A stretch of 64,000 nt of DNA from positions 62,001 through 126,000 of the forward strand of contig JAGTXO010000051.1 of NCBI GenBank assembly GCA_019448385.1. Direction: 5' to 3'. The DNA comes from Diacronema lutheri (Eukaryota > Haptophyta > Pavlovophyceae > Pavlovales > Pavlovaceae). Every line of letters starts with the position of its first letter. Within the stretch, counting starts at the first letter, position 1. Below, piece by piece: positions 1 through 11,962 of the stretch. The translations under genes and the position numbers were made by a program. The notes under the pieces were generated by a model. It was not told the DNA's origin. It saw nothing but the letters and a program-made list of their open reading frames with translations, and searched no databases.

Positions 1-2752
<2,752 letters not shown>

Positions 2753-2870
2753 CGTGCACGGCGAGCCCAGAATAAAGGAGAAAAGGGCAAAAGGCACAGA
2801 AAAGAAATTCAAAAAGGACAAAAGAAAAGAAGCGGCGCGCTCCGCGCTGTCACCCCCGCACCCGACAACC
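2753..2870. promoter_or_regulatory. Shared divergent promoter, CHD / p23
   Basis: 118 bases separate the start codons of the minus-strand CHD gene and the plus-strand p23 gene. The interval is visibly richer in A than its surroundings (AATAAAGG and a run of AAAG/AAAAG words). No clear TATA box is seen. Confidence 0.5.
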
Positions 2871-3613
2871 ATGGCCGTGCCCGCGCCGATGACGTGGCAC
2901 CAGCTGCAGAAGAAGGTGCTGGTGAACTGCGAGATCCCCAACCTCACCGACGTGGCCATTACGATTGGCGAAAAGTCCTTCTCGTTTGCGGCCAAGGCCG
3001 GCGGGAAGGAGTTCCAGATGGACGTTCCGCTCGCGCACGACGTTGTCGTGGAGGAGTCGCGCTGGTTCGGCAACGACCGCGCCGTCTCAATTGTCCTGAC
3101 GAAGACGGACAACTCGTGCTTTTGGGAGAAGCTCTCCACCGACGCCTCGCTCAAGCGCATCGTCAAGCCCGACCTGATCAACTGGCAGGTGCGGCGGCGC
3201 GGCGCGCGCGCGCCCGGCGGCCGAGCGCCAAGCGCGCGCGAGCGCGATGCGTAGCGGTGCGGTCGGCCGGCACATCTTCGCGCGCGCGTGCGGCGGAGCG
3301 ATGCCGCGCCGTGCGTTGACGCGCTTCGGCGCCCCGCAGGAGGAGGACGACGCCGGCTACTCGGGCGCCGGCCCTTCCGAGCCGGACGACGGTGACATGG
3401 GCGGCGGCGGCTTTGGCGGTGGGATGGGCGGGATGGGCGGGATGGGCGGGATGGGCGGGATGGGTGGGATGGGCGGGATGGGCGGCCTCGAGGGCCTGAT
3501 GGGTGGGATGGGCGGGATGGGCGGAATGGGCGGAATGGGCGGGATGGAGGATCTGATGGCCAAAATGCAGGCGGGCGGGATGGGCGGCGGCGAGCTTGGC
3601 GATGAGGGTGGCT

Positions 3614-3655
<42 letters not shown>

Positions 3656-3771
3656 ATGAGGGCAAGGAGGCAAGCGATATGCCACCGTTGGAGAAGGCCG
3701 ACGATGCCGCCGTCGCCGATGCGCCCGCCAAGCCCACGCCCTCGGCGGACGACTTCGAAGCGGTTGACTAG
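2871..3771 (+). CDS. p23-like Hsp90 co-chaperone (CS domain), 2 exons
   Basis: Binds and stabilises the ATP-bound state of Hsp90 in the cytosol and nucleus. Exon 1 (2871-3188) encodes a complete CS/p23 fold: MTWHQLQKKVLVNCEIP, a WFGNDRAVSIVLTK strand, then CFWEKL and LINWQ. The intron 3189-3339 has a GTGCGG donor and a GCAG acceptor. Exon 2 (3340-3771) begins EEDDAGYSG and carries a Gly-Gly-Met repeat, a poly-Asp run and an acidic tail with MPPLE, comparable to the MPDLE end of animal p23. GGM repeats are also known in plant p23 proteins, so this is an expected lineage feature. The predicted protein is 249 residues, somewhat longer than the animal form because of the repeats. Confidence 0.88.
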
Positions 3772-4108
3772 CGCATGCGCGCGCCAGTCCACCGGACGGC
3801 GTTGGACTGGCGGCGTGCATCGCTGGCCGAGGCGCCGGCGCCTGCGCCTTACGCAAAGGCGCTGGTCGCGGGCGGCTTGTTGGGCGCGCGTAGCGCTAGC
3901 GGGGCCGCCCGCTCAGCGGGGCGGAGCACGCTGGGCTGGCAGATGCTCGCCGCGCGCTCTGCACGCGAGCACAGCCAAGGGTCGTGCGTGGCGGCCTTGT
4001 GCGCCAAACGCTGATGTCACACGCAAAAGCTGATCGTCTCTAAATCGAGGCCAGGCAGGCACCGGCAGGTCCAAAAGGAGTTTGCGCTCTTGCTCCCCGG
4101 CCGCGCGT

Positions 4109-5458
4109 ATGCCGCGGGCCTGCACGCGGGCCTGCTCCCTCCTCGCGCTGGGCATCGCCGCGAGCCCGGCTCTGCTGTCGGCCGCTCGCCCCGCCGCCGG
4201 CGGCGTGCACGGCTGCGACGTTGAGCGGCGCCTACCGCCGACGGCCAAGCACCTGTGCGCGCTTGACCGCAAGGCGCGGCTGATGCTGTGCAGCGCGCCC
4301 AAGGCCGCCGCGACGACGGTCTCGGCGGTGATGGTGCGCGTCGCGAACGAGTCGGCACACTTTGCATCGTGGATGCGCGCCGAGTACAACGTGACCGACG
4401 TTGCCGACGAGCATATGTCGCCGCGGGTCAACTACTTTCGCATGACGGTGTTCAGTCGCGACGACGCGCACGCGGTCCCGGACAACATTGTCGAGCAGTG
4501 CGCGCAGGCGGATTGGCTGTGCGTTGCGATCGTTCGAAGCCCGCTTGACCGCGTCATCTCGTCCTTCCTGCACGTCGCCCTCACCAAGCTCGGCCCGATG
4601 TGGCCCGAGCTGCTCGAGGCCGTCGGCGACGCCTCGCGCATCCGAGCGGCAAACTTCAGCCTCCGCCAGTTTGTGCACGCGCTCGAGCTGACGCGGCGCA
4701 GCTTTGTCGAGGTCGGCAGCACGCGCAGACCTGGCGCCGAGCACTACTTGCCGCAGACGAGTGCGTGGCTCGACGATCTGCTGCACCCAGCCGCCAGAGG
4801 CAAGCCGGTGGCGCGCCTCGCGCCACACTATCCGGCGTCTCTGGTCAAGTTTGTCGCCGTTGACAGTCTCGCCGCCGGGATGGGCGCGGTCGATGACGAG
4901 TTCCGAGGGGGCGCGCTTGGCTTGCGCGCCATCGTCGAGGGCCTGCATTCAAGCCACTGGCGCAGCGCGCAGCCCAGCCATGACCATCCGCACGGCGGCC
5001 CGCGCCGCTCGCTGCTGCGAGCCGGCTCGCCTCGTGACGACGCGCCGAGACCGTGGTCGCGCCCCACTGGCAAGGCTGCTCTGCGGGCGGCTCGGCGCGC
5101 GCGCGACGAGCGCGCGGGCCCTGCCGGCGAAACATACGACGCCGCACCGCTTGTCGATGCGGATACGCCCGCTGCTGTGCTTTGCGGCTCCTTCGACGTG
5201 CCGCCGCCCGCCACGGTCACTTCCATGGGCAGAGTAGCCTCGAGCGCGCCGCGGCGGAAGAAGCCCGGCTCGCGCTGCGCGCTTGTACCGGGTGCGTACG
5301 AGCGCTTGCAGCGTGGCAACGCGCCGCTGTGGCGGCGGATCCGCTGCCTGTATCACTACGACTTTGAGCTCTACGAACGGCGCGTGTGCAGCCAAGCCTG
5401 GCTGCGCGCCGCGTGCCCCGCGTGCGTGGCCAGGGCGTGCGGCAGGGCGGCGCTGTAG
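4109..5458 (+). CDS. Secreted/Golgi sulfotransferase-like protein (first of a tandem pair)
   Basis: Probable PAPS-dependent sulfotransferase acting on a glycan or protein in the secretory pathway. The 449-residue ORF starts at MPRACTRACSLLALGIAAS, a signal peptide or signal anchor. The PAPS 5'-phosphosulfate loop is CSAPKAAATTV (about residues 58-68). The 3'-phosphate site is VAIVRSPLDRVISSFLH, with the expected Arg and Ser spacing. A conserved Cys-rich C terminus ends with a CPACVARAC motif. The first ATG is used because upstream frame-open codons lack ATG. It is a clear paralogue of the gene at 5548-6867, with about 90 bases between them, so a tandem duplication is inferred. The substrate cannot be told from sequence. 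Confidence 0.75.
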   Translation: MPRACTRACSLLALGIAASPALLSAARPAAGGVHGCDVERRLPPTAKHLCALDRKARLMLCSAPKAAATTVSAVMVRVANESAHFASWMRAEYNVTDVADEHMSPRVNYFRMTVFSRDDAHAVPDNIVEQCAQADWLCVAIVRSPLDRVISSFLHVALTKLGPMWPELLEAVGDASRIRAANFSLRQFVHALELTRRSFVEVGSTRRPGAEHYLPQTSAWLDDLLHPAARGKPVARLAPHYPASLVKFVAVDSLAAGMGAVDDEFRGGALGLRAIVEGLHSSHWRSAQPSHDHPHGGPRRSLLRAGSPRDDAPRPWSRPTGKAALRAARRARDERAGPAGETYDAAPLVDADTPAAVLCGSFDVPPPATVTSMGRVASSAPRRKKPGSRCALVPGAYERLQRGNAPLWRRIRCLYHYDFELYERRVCSQAWLRAACPACVARACGRAAL

Positions 5459-5547
5459 CCGGCGCACATGAGCACCGAGTTCGCATAAAAATAGCTCGCA
5501 ACTGGGTGAAGATCGGTTGCATCGGTTCAAGATTATCGGCCGGAACG

Positions 5548-6867
5548 ATGCAGCGAGTCGTCAGGCCGATGACCTTGAACCGACTCGTCAGGCCGATGAA
5601 GCTTGCGGCTTGCCTGCTCGCGGCGGCCGCCGCCGGCGGCGGAATGGCAAGCCCAGCCACCGCTTTGAGCCACGCGCCACATGCGGCGAGCAGCTGCGCG
5701 GTGGAGCGGCGCCTGCCGCCGGTGCATAAGCAGCTGTGCGCGGTCAACCACGCGTCCAAGTTCATGATGTGCAGCTCGCCCAAGGCTGCCGCGACGACGC
5801 TCTCCGCCGTGATGGTCGGCTTTGCGAACGCGACCGAGCAATTTCGCACGTGGATGCGCGAGCACGAATATGGCGTCAGCAGCATGCTCAGCGCGCGCAT
5901 CAACTATTTCCGGCGCTCGCTTGGCGGGCTGCCCGCGTACGTTGTGCCCGACGATCTGCTCGCAACGTGCGCGCAAAAGGATTGGCTGTGCGTCTTCCTC
6001 GTGCGCAACCCGCGAGACCGGCTCATCTCCTCCTTTCTGCACGCGGCCGTGACGAAGCTGGCGTCCAATTGGCCCGAGCTCATCGAAATCGTCGGCGACG
6101 TCGAGCTCGTGCGCGTGGGCAACTACAGCCTTGCGCAGCACGTGGAGGCGCTGGAGCTGACGCGCGCCAACATTCGCGGTGGCCTTTCCCTGCGCGGCAA
6201 CGGGCGCAGAGGCGGCGGCGCCGACCACTACTTGCCGCAGTACGGCGCGTGGCTCGATGGTCTCTTCCGCGCGAGCGGCTCGCCGCGCTACCCTGCGTCG
6301 GTGGTCAAGTTTGCCGCGGTGGACAATGTCGCTGGCAGCCTCAACGCCGTTGACGAGGAGTTCAGGGGTGGGGCGTTGCGGTTGCGCGCAATCGCAGAAG
6401 GCCTGCACTCGAGCCATTGGCGGAGCGCGCCCAAGGCAGCCGCGATGGCTCATCGCCGTACGACGCGCGTCCTCGCCGCCGCGCCTCGGCGTCGGCTCGG
6501 CGAGCGCGCACTCGCCACGGGCGCCGCGCGGCCCGCGCGAGCGTATCGCCAAGGCGGCGATGCCGGTGAGATCAATACGGACACGTTCGCGTCCACTCTG
6601 TGTGGCAGCGCCGAGGGGCTTACACCTCGCGGAATGAAGAAGCCGCGCGCCGCGGACGGCACGCTGCTCAAGGGGAAGCAGTCGAGCACGTCTGGCTGCG
6701 ACCTACTACCACGCGCGTACATGCGCCTGCAGGCGGTGGACGATGGCCTCTGGCGGCACGTCCGCTGCCTGTTCCACGACGATTTCGAGCTGTACGAGAA
6801 GCGCCTGTGCGACCAAGAGTGGCTGCGCGCCCGCTGCCCCGCATGCATTGCCCGGGCGGCGTGCTAG
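5548..6867 (+). CDS. Secreted/Golgi sulfotransferase-like protein (second of the tandem pair)
   Basis: Paralogue of the preceding gene, collinear over its whole length. The PAPS motif CSSPKAAATTL, 3'-phosphate motif VFLVRNPRDRLISSFLH, central ADHYLPQYGAWLDGL and Cys-rich tail (CPACIARAAC) are all kept. Length from ATG 5548 is 439 residues. An alternative start at 5596 (MKLAACLLAAAAAGGG) would put the hydrophobic signal right at the N terminus. The 5' end holds a short direct repeat of CGTCAGGCCGATGA that encodes the two RPM/RLVRPM pieces, so the 5596 start may be the original one. Role as for its neighbour; substrate unknown. Confidence 0.75.
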   Translation: MQRVVRPMTLNRLVRPMKLAACLLAAAAAGGGMASPATALSHAPHAASSCAVERRLPPVHKQLCAVNHASKFMMCSSPKAAATTLSAVMVGFANATEQFRTWMREHEYGVSSMLSARINYFRRSLGGLPAYVVPDDLLATCAQKDWLCVFLVRNPRDRLISSFLHAAVTKLASNWPELIEIVGDVELVRVGNYSLAQHVEALELTRANIRGGLSLRGNGRRGGGADHYLPQYGAWLDGLFRASGSPRYPASVVKFAAVDNVAGSLNAVDEEFRGGALRLRAIAEGLHSSHWRSAPKAAAMAHRRTTRVLAAAPRRRLGERALATGAARPARAYRQGGDAGEINTDTFASTLCGSAEGLTPRGMKKPRAADGTLLKGKQSSTSGCDLLPRAYMRLQAVDDGLWRHVRCLFHDDFELYEKRLCDQEWLRARCPACIARAAC

Positions 6868-6989
6868 CTGCAGACTTGTCGCTCGCGCGCCGCGAACGAC
6901 GGGTCGTGTGCCGCAGACGCACAACCGCGGTCAGCAAATGTTACGGGGCCATGCACACGGCGATTGTGTTTTCGCCTCTATGACGCGCC

Positions 6990-8052
6990 TCAGGTGTCCG
7001 CGTACGCGTCGAGCCGGTATAGGAGCACGTGGCCGCGGTCATTGCCGCACGCAAAGTACGCGCCACGCGGGTGGAAGGCCACGCACTGCGCGTGCCGCAG
7101 TGGCGTCTTGGCCGTCGGCCAGTTGGGATAGACGCCGAGCGAGGGGATGTGCGCGACGCGGAGCGCGTTGCGCTTGGCGCGTGAAGCGAGGGCGAGGAGG
7201 CGGCCATCGTGGCTGTACGCGAGCGAGGTGGCAGCGGTCGTCAGGTTGCTGATCGCGCGCAGCGGCCGCGCCGACCGCTGCTCGGCGCTCAGCAGCTGCT
7301 CGCACGAGTAAACATTGACGACTCCCGCCTTGGAGCCGACCGCGAGCGTCCGGCCGACCGAGTCGGCCGCGAGCGCGGTCGTGTCGGAGAGGCCGTCGTC
7401 CTGGAAGCGGCAGGCGCAGCGCGACGAGCGCACGTCCCACACGTACACCTCGCCCGCCTTGGAGCCCGAGCAGAGCAGCGCGCCGCCGCCGCCGCCGCCG
7501 GAGAAGGCAAGCGCCGAGCCCGGCCTGTTCATCCGCACGGTGCCGACGAGTTGCTTCGAGCGCGCGGCGAGGATGAGGATGGCGCCGCTGTTCGCGACAG
7601 AGAGCGCGAGCCACTCGCCATCCGCGCTCAGCGCGAGCCCATCGTACGCGCGCGCCGCCGCCGCGTCGGGCGCCGATGTGAAGGGCGGCAGCCGGGTGAT
7701 CGCACCCGTCGGTAGGTCGAGGGAGAAGAAGTGGCGGCCGCGGCCGCACGCGACGACGTGGCGGCCGTCGTGAAGGAAGGCGGCGCAGGTGAGCGGCAGG
7801 TCCTTGAAGAAGATGCCCTGCACCTTTGGGTTCTCCGCGCCGTCCAGCCGAAAGAGGCGGAGCATACGGTCGAGGCCGGCAGTGAGGAAGAGGGTGCTGC
7901 TCGGATGAAAACTGATCGCTTGCACGGCGGCGGACGAGCGCTCGGCCGCGTTGGCGTCGGCGACGCGCGAGACGCGCAGCTCGGTCGAGGATAGGCCCAG
8001 CTTGCGCACGAGCGGCTTGGTGGAGCGCAGCGCGGCGCCGAGCGCGTCGTCA

Positions 8053-8088
<36 letters not shown>

Positions 8089-8663
8089 CCGTCACCGTCA
8101 CCGTCACGACCGGCGGCGCGGCCATCGTCGCCGCCCGCGCCATCGCGGCGGCGCGCCCACGCAACATTGCCGTGCGTCTGCGTGAACCGCTCGCGCAGCC
8201 GCTGCTCGTAGTCGCGCCCGCGCACCGCTGTCTCGTTGACCGCGCGCCGGAGCTTGCGCGTGCGCGCGGCCGCGCTCACGTCGACCGCGAGCTCGTCGTC
8301 GTCGTCGTCTTGCCATGCGGCTCGGCGCGGCGGGCGCGGCGCGCCCAGAGCGCGGGCGAACTTGGCGCCATCCTCTCCCGGGCCTTTGCCACCGCCCTCG
8401 CCCTCGCCCTCGCCCTCGCCCTCGCCCTCGCCCTCGCCCTCGCCCTCGCCCTCGCCCTCGCTGCCGGCGCTCGCGTCGTCGTCGCTGTCGTCGCCGCGCT
8501 CCTCGGTGCCAAAGCCTGCGGCGACGTTGGTGTCCTCGCCAAAGACGAGGCGCTCGAGCTCGCGCTCGCGCGAGGTGGCTTGCGCGGCAGAGCGCCGCCG
8601 CTTCCCGCCGCCCGCCGCCTGCGGCTTGGTGTCGATCACGAACGCGGGCGCAGCGGGAGGCAT
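6990..8663 (-). CDS. UTP18: UTP18-like WD40 protein of the small-subunit processome
   Basis: Nucleolar U3 snoRNP/SSU-processome subunit (UtpB complex) needed for 18S rRNA maturation. The single 557-residue exon has an acidic N-terminal half with a Glu-Gly hexanucleotide repeat, then LVRKLGLSSTELRVSRV and WD40 blades: AVQAISFHPSSTLFLTAG, FFKDLPLTCAAFLHDGR, SGSKAGEVYVWDVRSSRC, and the C-terminal HAQCVAFHPRGAYFACGN. The spacing and the phrases around the RLFRLDG strand match UTP18 rather than other WD proteins. The start at MPPAAPAFVIDTKPQ lies 84 bases from the divergent PEX7 start. No intron is needed. Confidence 0.88.
8395..8462. repeat. Hexanucleotide repeat (GCCCTC)n coding for Glu-Gly
   Basis: About ten tandem GCCCTC units on the plus strand give a (Glu-Gly)n stretch in the acidic N-terminal region of UTP18. 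The repeat is in frame, so length changes would not disrupt the protein. Confidence 0.9.
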
Positions 8664-8747
8664 CGTGCGGCGCCACGCGGCTTCTGAACGTACCAAGTAC
8701 CAACCCCCATACGTCGTACTTATTAACTTGTAAGGCTGGCCCGGGCG
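8664..8747. promoter_or_regulatory. Shared divergent promoter, UTP18 / PEX7
   Basis: An 84-base interval between the two start codons, locally AT-richer around 8690-8732 (TACTTATTAACTTGTAA). It must hold both core promoters and 5' leaders. Confidence 0.5.
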
Positions 8748-9824
8748 ATGGCGGCGGCGCCGCCGCTCGTTGTCGCGCCGGTGGAGTTCGCGGCGTGCTC
8801 GCTCGCGTGGAGCCCGTACGACGAGCGGCGGCTCGCCGTCGCGACCGGCGCCAACTTCGGTATCGTGGGCAATGGGGCTCAGGTCGTGCTCGACGTGCGC
8901 GCCGGCGCGCCGCCACCCGCGCCGCCCGCGGCGCTCGCGCCGGTCTGCCGGCTGCTCACCAACGACAGCCTCAACGACTGCGCGTGGAGCGAGACGCGCG
9001 AGCACCACCTGCTCGCGGCCTGCGGCGATGGCTCGCTCAAACTTTGGGATCTCGAGCTCGCGCGCACGCACGGCGGCCGCCCGCTCGCCGCGGCGCGCGC
9101 GCACGACGCTGAGGTGTCTGGCGTCGACTGGAGCTCGCTCCGAAAGGACCTCGTCGCGTCGTGCGGCTGGGACCGCGCGGTCAAGGTGTGGGCGGCGGAG
9201 GCGCTGCACGAGCCTATCGCCACGCTTTTCGCGCCGCCGCACGGCGCGCCCGAGGTCCACGACGTGCGCTGGGCTCCGCACGCCGCCGGCACGCTCGCGT
9301 CCGCGTCGGGCGACGGCGCCGCGCGCGTGTGGGCGCTGCAGAGCGGCAAGGCGGAGCTCGTGCTCGGCGCGCACGGCGCGGACGTGCTCTCGGTCGACTG
9401 GCACAAGTATGCCGGCCACACGCTCGCGACCGGCTGCGTCGACCAGCTCATCCGCGTCTGGGACCTGCGGAGGCCCGCAACGCCCGTCGGCGTGCTGCGC
9501 GGCCACCGCCTCGCTGTGCGGCGCGTGCGTTTCTCGCCGCATGATTCGCGGCTGCTGCTCTCGTGCTCGTACGACATGAGCGCGGCGGTGTGGGACGCGG
9601 CCGCACCATACGCCCTCGCCACGTACGCACACCATTCCGAGTTTGTCACTGGAGCCGAGTGGGCGCTCTTCACGCCCGGCCTGATCGCGACGTGCTCGTG
9701 GGACGGCACCGTATCGCTGCTCGGTGCGCCGGGCGCGCCACACGGCGGCGGCGGCGGCGCCGCGCTCGAGGCGGACGGCGCGCTGCTTGCACTGCCACGC
9801 GCCGAGGCGAGCGCGCCGACATGA
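8748..9824 (+). CDS. PEX7: Peroxin 7, PTS2 import receptor (WD40)
   Basis: Cytosolic receptor that carries PTS2-bearing enzymes to peroxisomes. The single 358-residue exon gives a seven-bladed WD40 propeller. Diagnostic phrases are FAACSLAWSPYDERRLAVA at the N terminus, DGSLKLWDLELA, VSGVDWSSLRKDLVASCGWD, VHDVRWAPHAAGTLASASGD, VLSVDWHKYAGHTLATG, LIRVWDLRRP, RVRFSPHDSRLLLSCSYDM and EFVTGAEWALFTPGLIATCS. These follow PEX7 order and spacing. The stop lies only about 30 bases from the first truncated copy of the CC-GT array. Confidence 0.92.
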   Translation: MAAAPPLVVAPVEFAACSLAWSPYDERRLAVATGANFGIVGNGAQVVLDVRAGAPPPAPPAALAPVCRLLTNDSLNDCAWSETREHHLLAACGDGSLKLWDLELARTHGGRPLAAARAHDAEVSGVDWSSLRKDLVASCGWDRAVKVWAAEALHEPIATLFAPPHGAPEVHDVRWAPHAAGTLASASGDGAARVWALQSGKAELVLGAHGADVLSVDWHKYAGHTLATGCVDQLIRVWDLRRPATPVGVLRGHRLAVRRVRFSPHDSRLLLSCSYDMSAAVWDAAAPYALATYAHHSEFVTGAEWALFTPGLIATCSWDGTVSLLGAPGAPHGGGGGAALEADGALLALPRAEASAPT

Positions 9825-9854
9825 CGCTAGCGCCGCACCACGTGACCGAACACG

Positions 9855-10357
9855 CATGTTGACGTTTGAGCACCTTGTAGAGGCCCCGCAGGTCCTGCAG
9901 GCTGGACGGCTCGTACTGGCCCACGTGGAACTGCAGCGCGAGCTCGTTGTACCGCTCCTTGGCCGCAGCGTTCAGGTTTACTTTGCCCTCGTCGAGCAGC
10001 TCGTCGATCAGCATGTTGAAGATGGCGCCCGGCCGCGTGCGCGCGGTCGGGTAAAGGCTGCGCAGCAGCCAGTCAAACATGTCGCGCAGCTCGTAGACCA
10101 ACTTGAAGTGTGCGACCTCGCGCAGGCGTTGGTCCGTGGCGCTATCGAGGCCGGCTTGCAGCGCGACGAGACGCAAGTCCTTCTCATTGAGCATCTTGTC
10201 CTTGTCCGTGAGGCGCGCGTCCTTCTCCGTGAGGCGCGCGTCCTTCTCCTTGAGCAGATCGTTGAACATTTTGTCCTTCTCCTCGAACGTCTTCTCGAGG
10301 ACCTCACGGGTGACGTCGGAGAGAGTGCTCGCAAGAATTGGCCAGAAGGCAGGCAAC
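9855..10357 (-). pseudogene. CC copy A1, truncated at both ends
   Basis: Covers the middle of the CC protein: the heptad stretch with two DARLT units and one KMLN unit, then LVYELRDMFDWLLRSLYP and QYEPSSLQDLRGLYKVL. The C-terminal quarter found in full copies is missing at the PEX7 side. The 5' end is joined directly to a GT fragment at about 10357 by a deletion that removed the head-to-head spacer and the start codon. Probably not a functional gene. Confidence 0.7.
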
Positions 10358-10952
10358 GGCGATGCTCGGCCTGAGCACCGACCTCGAGTGGCGCGGCTTC
10401 CACACGCACGAGCTCGGGTTTGACATCGTCGTCGCGGTCGCGACCGCGCGGAGCTGGACGGGCGACGTGAGCGCCGAGGCGCTCGAGGACGCGTGCGCGG
10501 CGCTCGCGTGCGTGCAGAGGGTGTGGGTGGTCCGCTGGACGCAGTGCAACGACGTGTGCGCGTACGACCTTGCGTGGCTGCGTGAGCCGCTTCGCCTGCC
10601 GGCGAGCGCGCGCCAAGCGCGCGCCGAGCGCCGAGCGACAGCGCTTGGGGCTGGTGAGCACGTTTCGCGCGGCGCCAAGCCTTTGTTGGTGGGTCACATA
10701 CCACGTGCACATGGGCGTGAGCGTGCTCCACCTCTACGCCGACTCCGCCGCCGACGTTGCCGACGCGCGCGCGCTCGCCGCGTCGATTGGCGGCGCCGGC
10801 GGGCGCGTGCGCATGGTCGAGGTGGATGACGCGCTCCGTGTCGAGTGCGGGCGTGTGCCTCGCGTCGGGCGCCTACTTCCCCTTCCGCGACACCATCGAC
10901 GTCACGTCGCGCTTCGGCGTCGAATACCTCGTGCAGTTGTGCGGCTCATTGG
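10358..10952 (+). pseudogene. GT-like copy A1, 5'-truncated
   Basis: Begins at the internal MLGLSTDLEW segment instead of the MLIELIP start of other copies. The rest is collinear with them: HTHELGFDIVVAVATARSW, QCNDVCAYDLAWLREPL, YHVHMGVSVLHLYADS. The last block stops where CC copy A2 begins. Truncated by the same deletion as CC copy A1. Confidence 0.45.
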
Positions 10953-11768
10953 TCATAGGACAGCTGGACCCTCAGCGGTGGTGCTGCCCAAGGGCCGGTA
11001 TCGCCCGTTTGCGACCACGCCGTCGACGCGCTTGCAGTCGATGTCGAGCACGCGAATCTCTCGAAGTGCCTCGTCGAGCTCGCAGGCTCGCTCCGCGCAG
11101 AGCGCCTGGATGGTGGCCACGAAGAAGGCGTGCGAGTGCTGCTGCTGCCGCGTCTTGCCGCCGCACGCGAGGCCGACGCTGTCCGGGACGTCCACCAAGC
11201 CCGCACTGTGCATGTTGACGTTGAGCACCTTGTAGAGGCCCCGCAGGTCCTGCAGGCTGGACGGCTCGTACTGGCCCACGTGGAACTGCAGCGCGAGCTC
11301 GTTGTACCGCTCCTTGGCCGCAGCGTTCAGGTTTACTTTGCCCTCGTCGAGCAGCTCGTCGATCAGCATGTTGAAGATGGCGCCCGGCCGCGTGCGCGCG
11401 GTCGGGTAAAGGCTGCGCAGCAGCCAGTCAAACATGTCGCGCAGCTCGTAGACCAACTTGAAGTGTGCGACCTCGCGCAGGCGTTGGTCCGTGGCGCTAT
11501 CGAGGCCGGCTTGCAGCGCGACGAGACGCAAGTCCTTCTCATTGAGCATCTTGTCCTTGTCCGTGAGGCGCGCGTCCTTCTCCGTGAGGCGCGCGTCCTT
11601 CTCCTTGAGCAGATCGTTGAACACCTTGTCCTTCTCCTCGAACGTCTTCTCGAGGACCTCACGGGTGACATCGGGGAGAGTGCTCGCAAGAATTGGCCAT
11701 AAGGCAGGCAACCATGCCGCGGACGGCGGCGAAGGCGGCGGCGGCGACGAGCTCAGCGATGCCGTCAT
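10953..11768 (-). CDS. CC copy A2: coiled-coil repeat protein, complete
   Basis: 271-residue ORF from MTASLSSSPPPPSPPSAAW to GSTTAEGPAVL. After a Pro-rich N terminus it has STLPDVTREVLEKTF, a short coiled coil (two DARLT heptads, one KMLN), and a conserved non-repetitive C-terminal domain of about 190 residues (MFDWLLRSLYPTARTRPGA, IDELLDEGKVNLNAA, HAFFVATIQALC). The C-terminal domain is not recognised. The start is the first ATG in this frame; a second frame is also open across the first 40 codons, so the true start is uncertain. It is tail-to-tail with the GT fragment and head-to-head, 194 bases away, with GT copy A2. Confidence 0.6.
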   Translation of the reverse strand: MTASLSSSPPPPSPPSAAWLPALWPILASTLPDVTREVLEKTFEEKDKVFNDLLKEKDARLTEKDARLTDKDKMLNEKDLRLVALQAGLDSATDQRLREVAHFKLVYELRDMFDWLLRSLYPTARTRPGAIFNMLIDELLDEGKVNLNAAAKERYNELALQFHVGQYEPSSLQDLRGLYKVLNVNMHSAGLVDVPDSVGLACGGKTRQQQHSHAFFVATIQALCAERACELDEALREIRVLDIDCKRVDGVVANGRYRPLGSTTAEGPAVL

Positions 11769-11962
11769 CGCGCTGCGCGGCCACGGCGGGAAGCGCGACA
11801 CGACTCTCGCCCGGTCACATAGGGCTGGCCGGCATGCCCGAAGCGGTAGCGGCGAGCTCATCCACGCCATCATCAGCGGCGCCCGGAGCACCAGCATTTT
11901 TTGGAGGGCGGACCCGTTGAGGATGGCGCGCAGTACGGCGCGGACAATATAATGTTGTCGAG
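11769..11962. promoter_or_regulatory. Head-to-head spacer of the CC-GT module (array A)
   Basis: A 194-base interval between the CC start (minus) and GT start (plus). It contains ACAATATAATGTTGTCG close to the GT start, a TATA-like patch in otherwise GC-rich DNA. The same spacer, inverted, recurs at 22951-23139, 24850-25038 and 26674-26862, which makes it the likely bidirectional promoter of the module. Confidence 0.45.

Noticed and set aside
8104-8916. Minus-strand ORF bridging UTP18 and PEX7 promoters
   Set aside because: Arg/Gly-rich shadow of the Glu-Gly repeat; the UTP18 frame is supported by WD40 homology.
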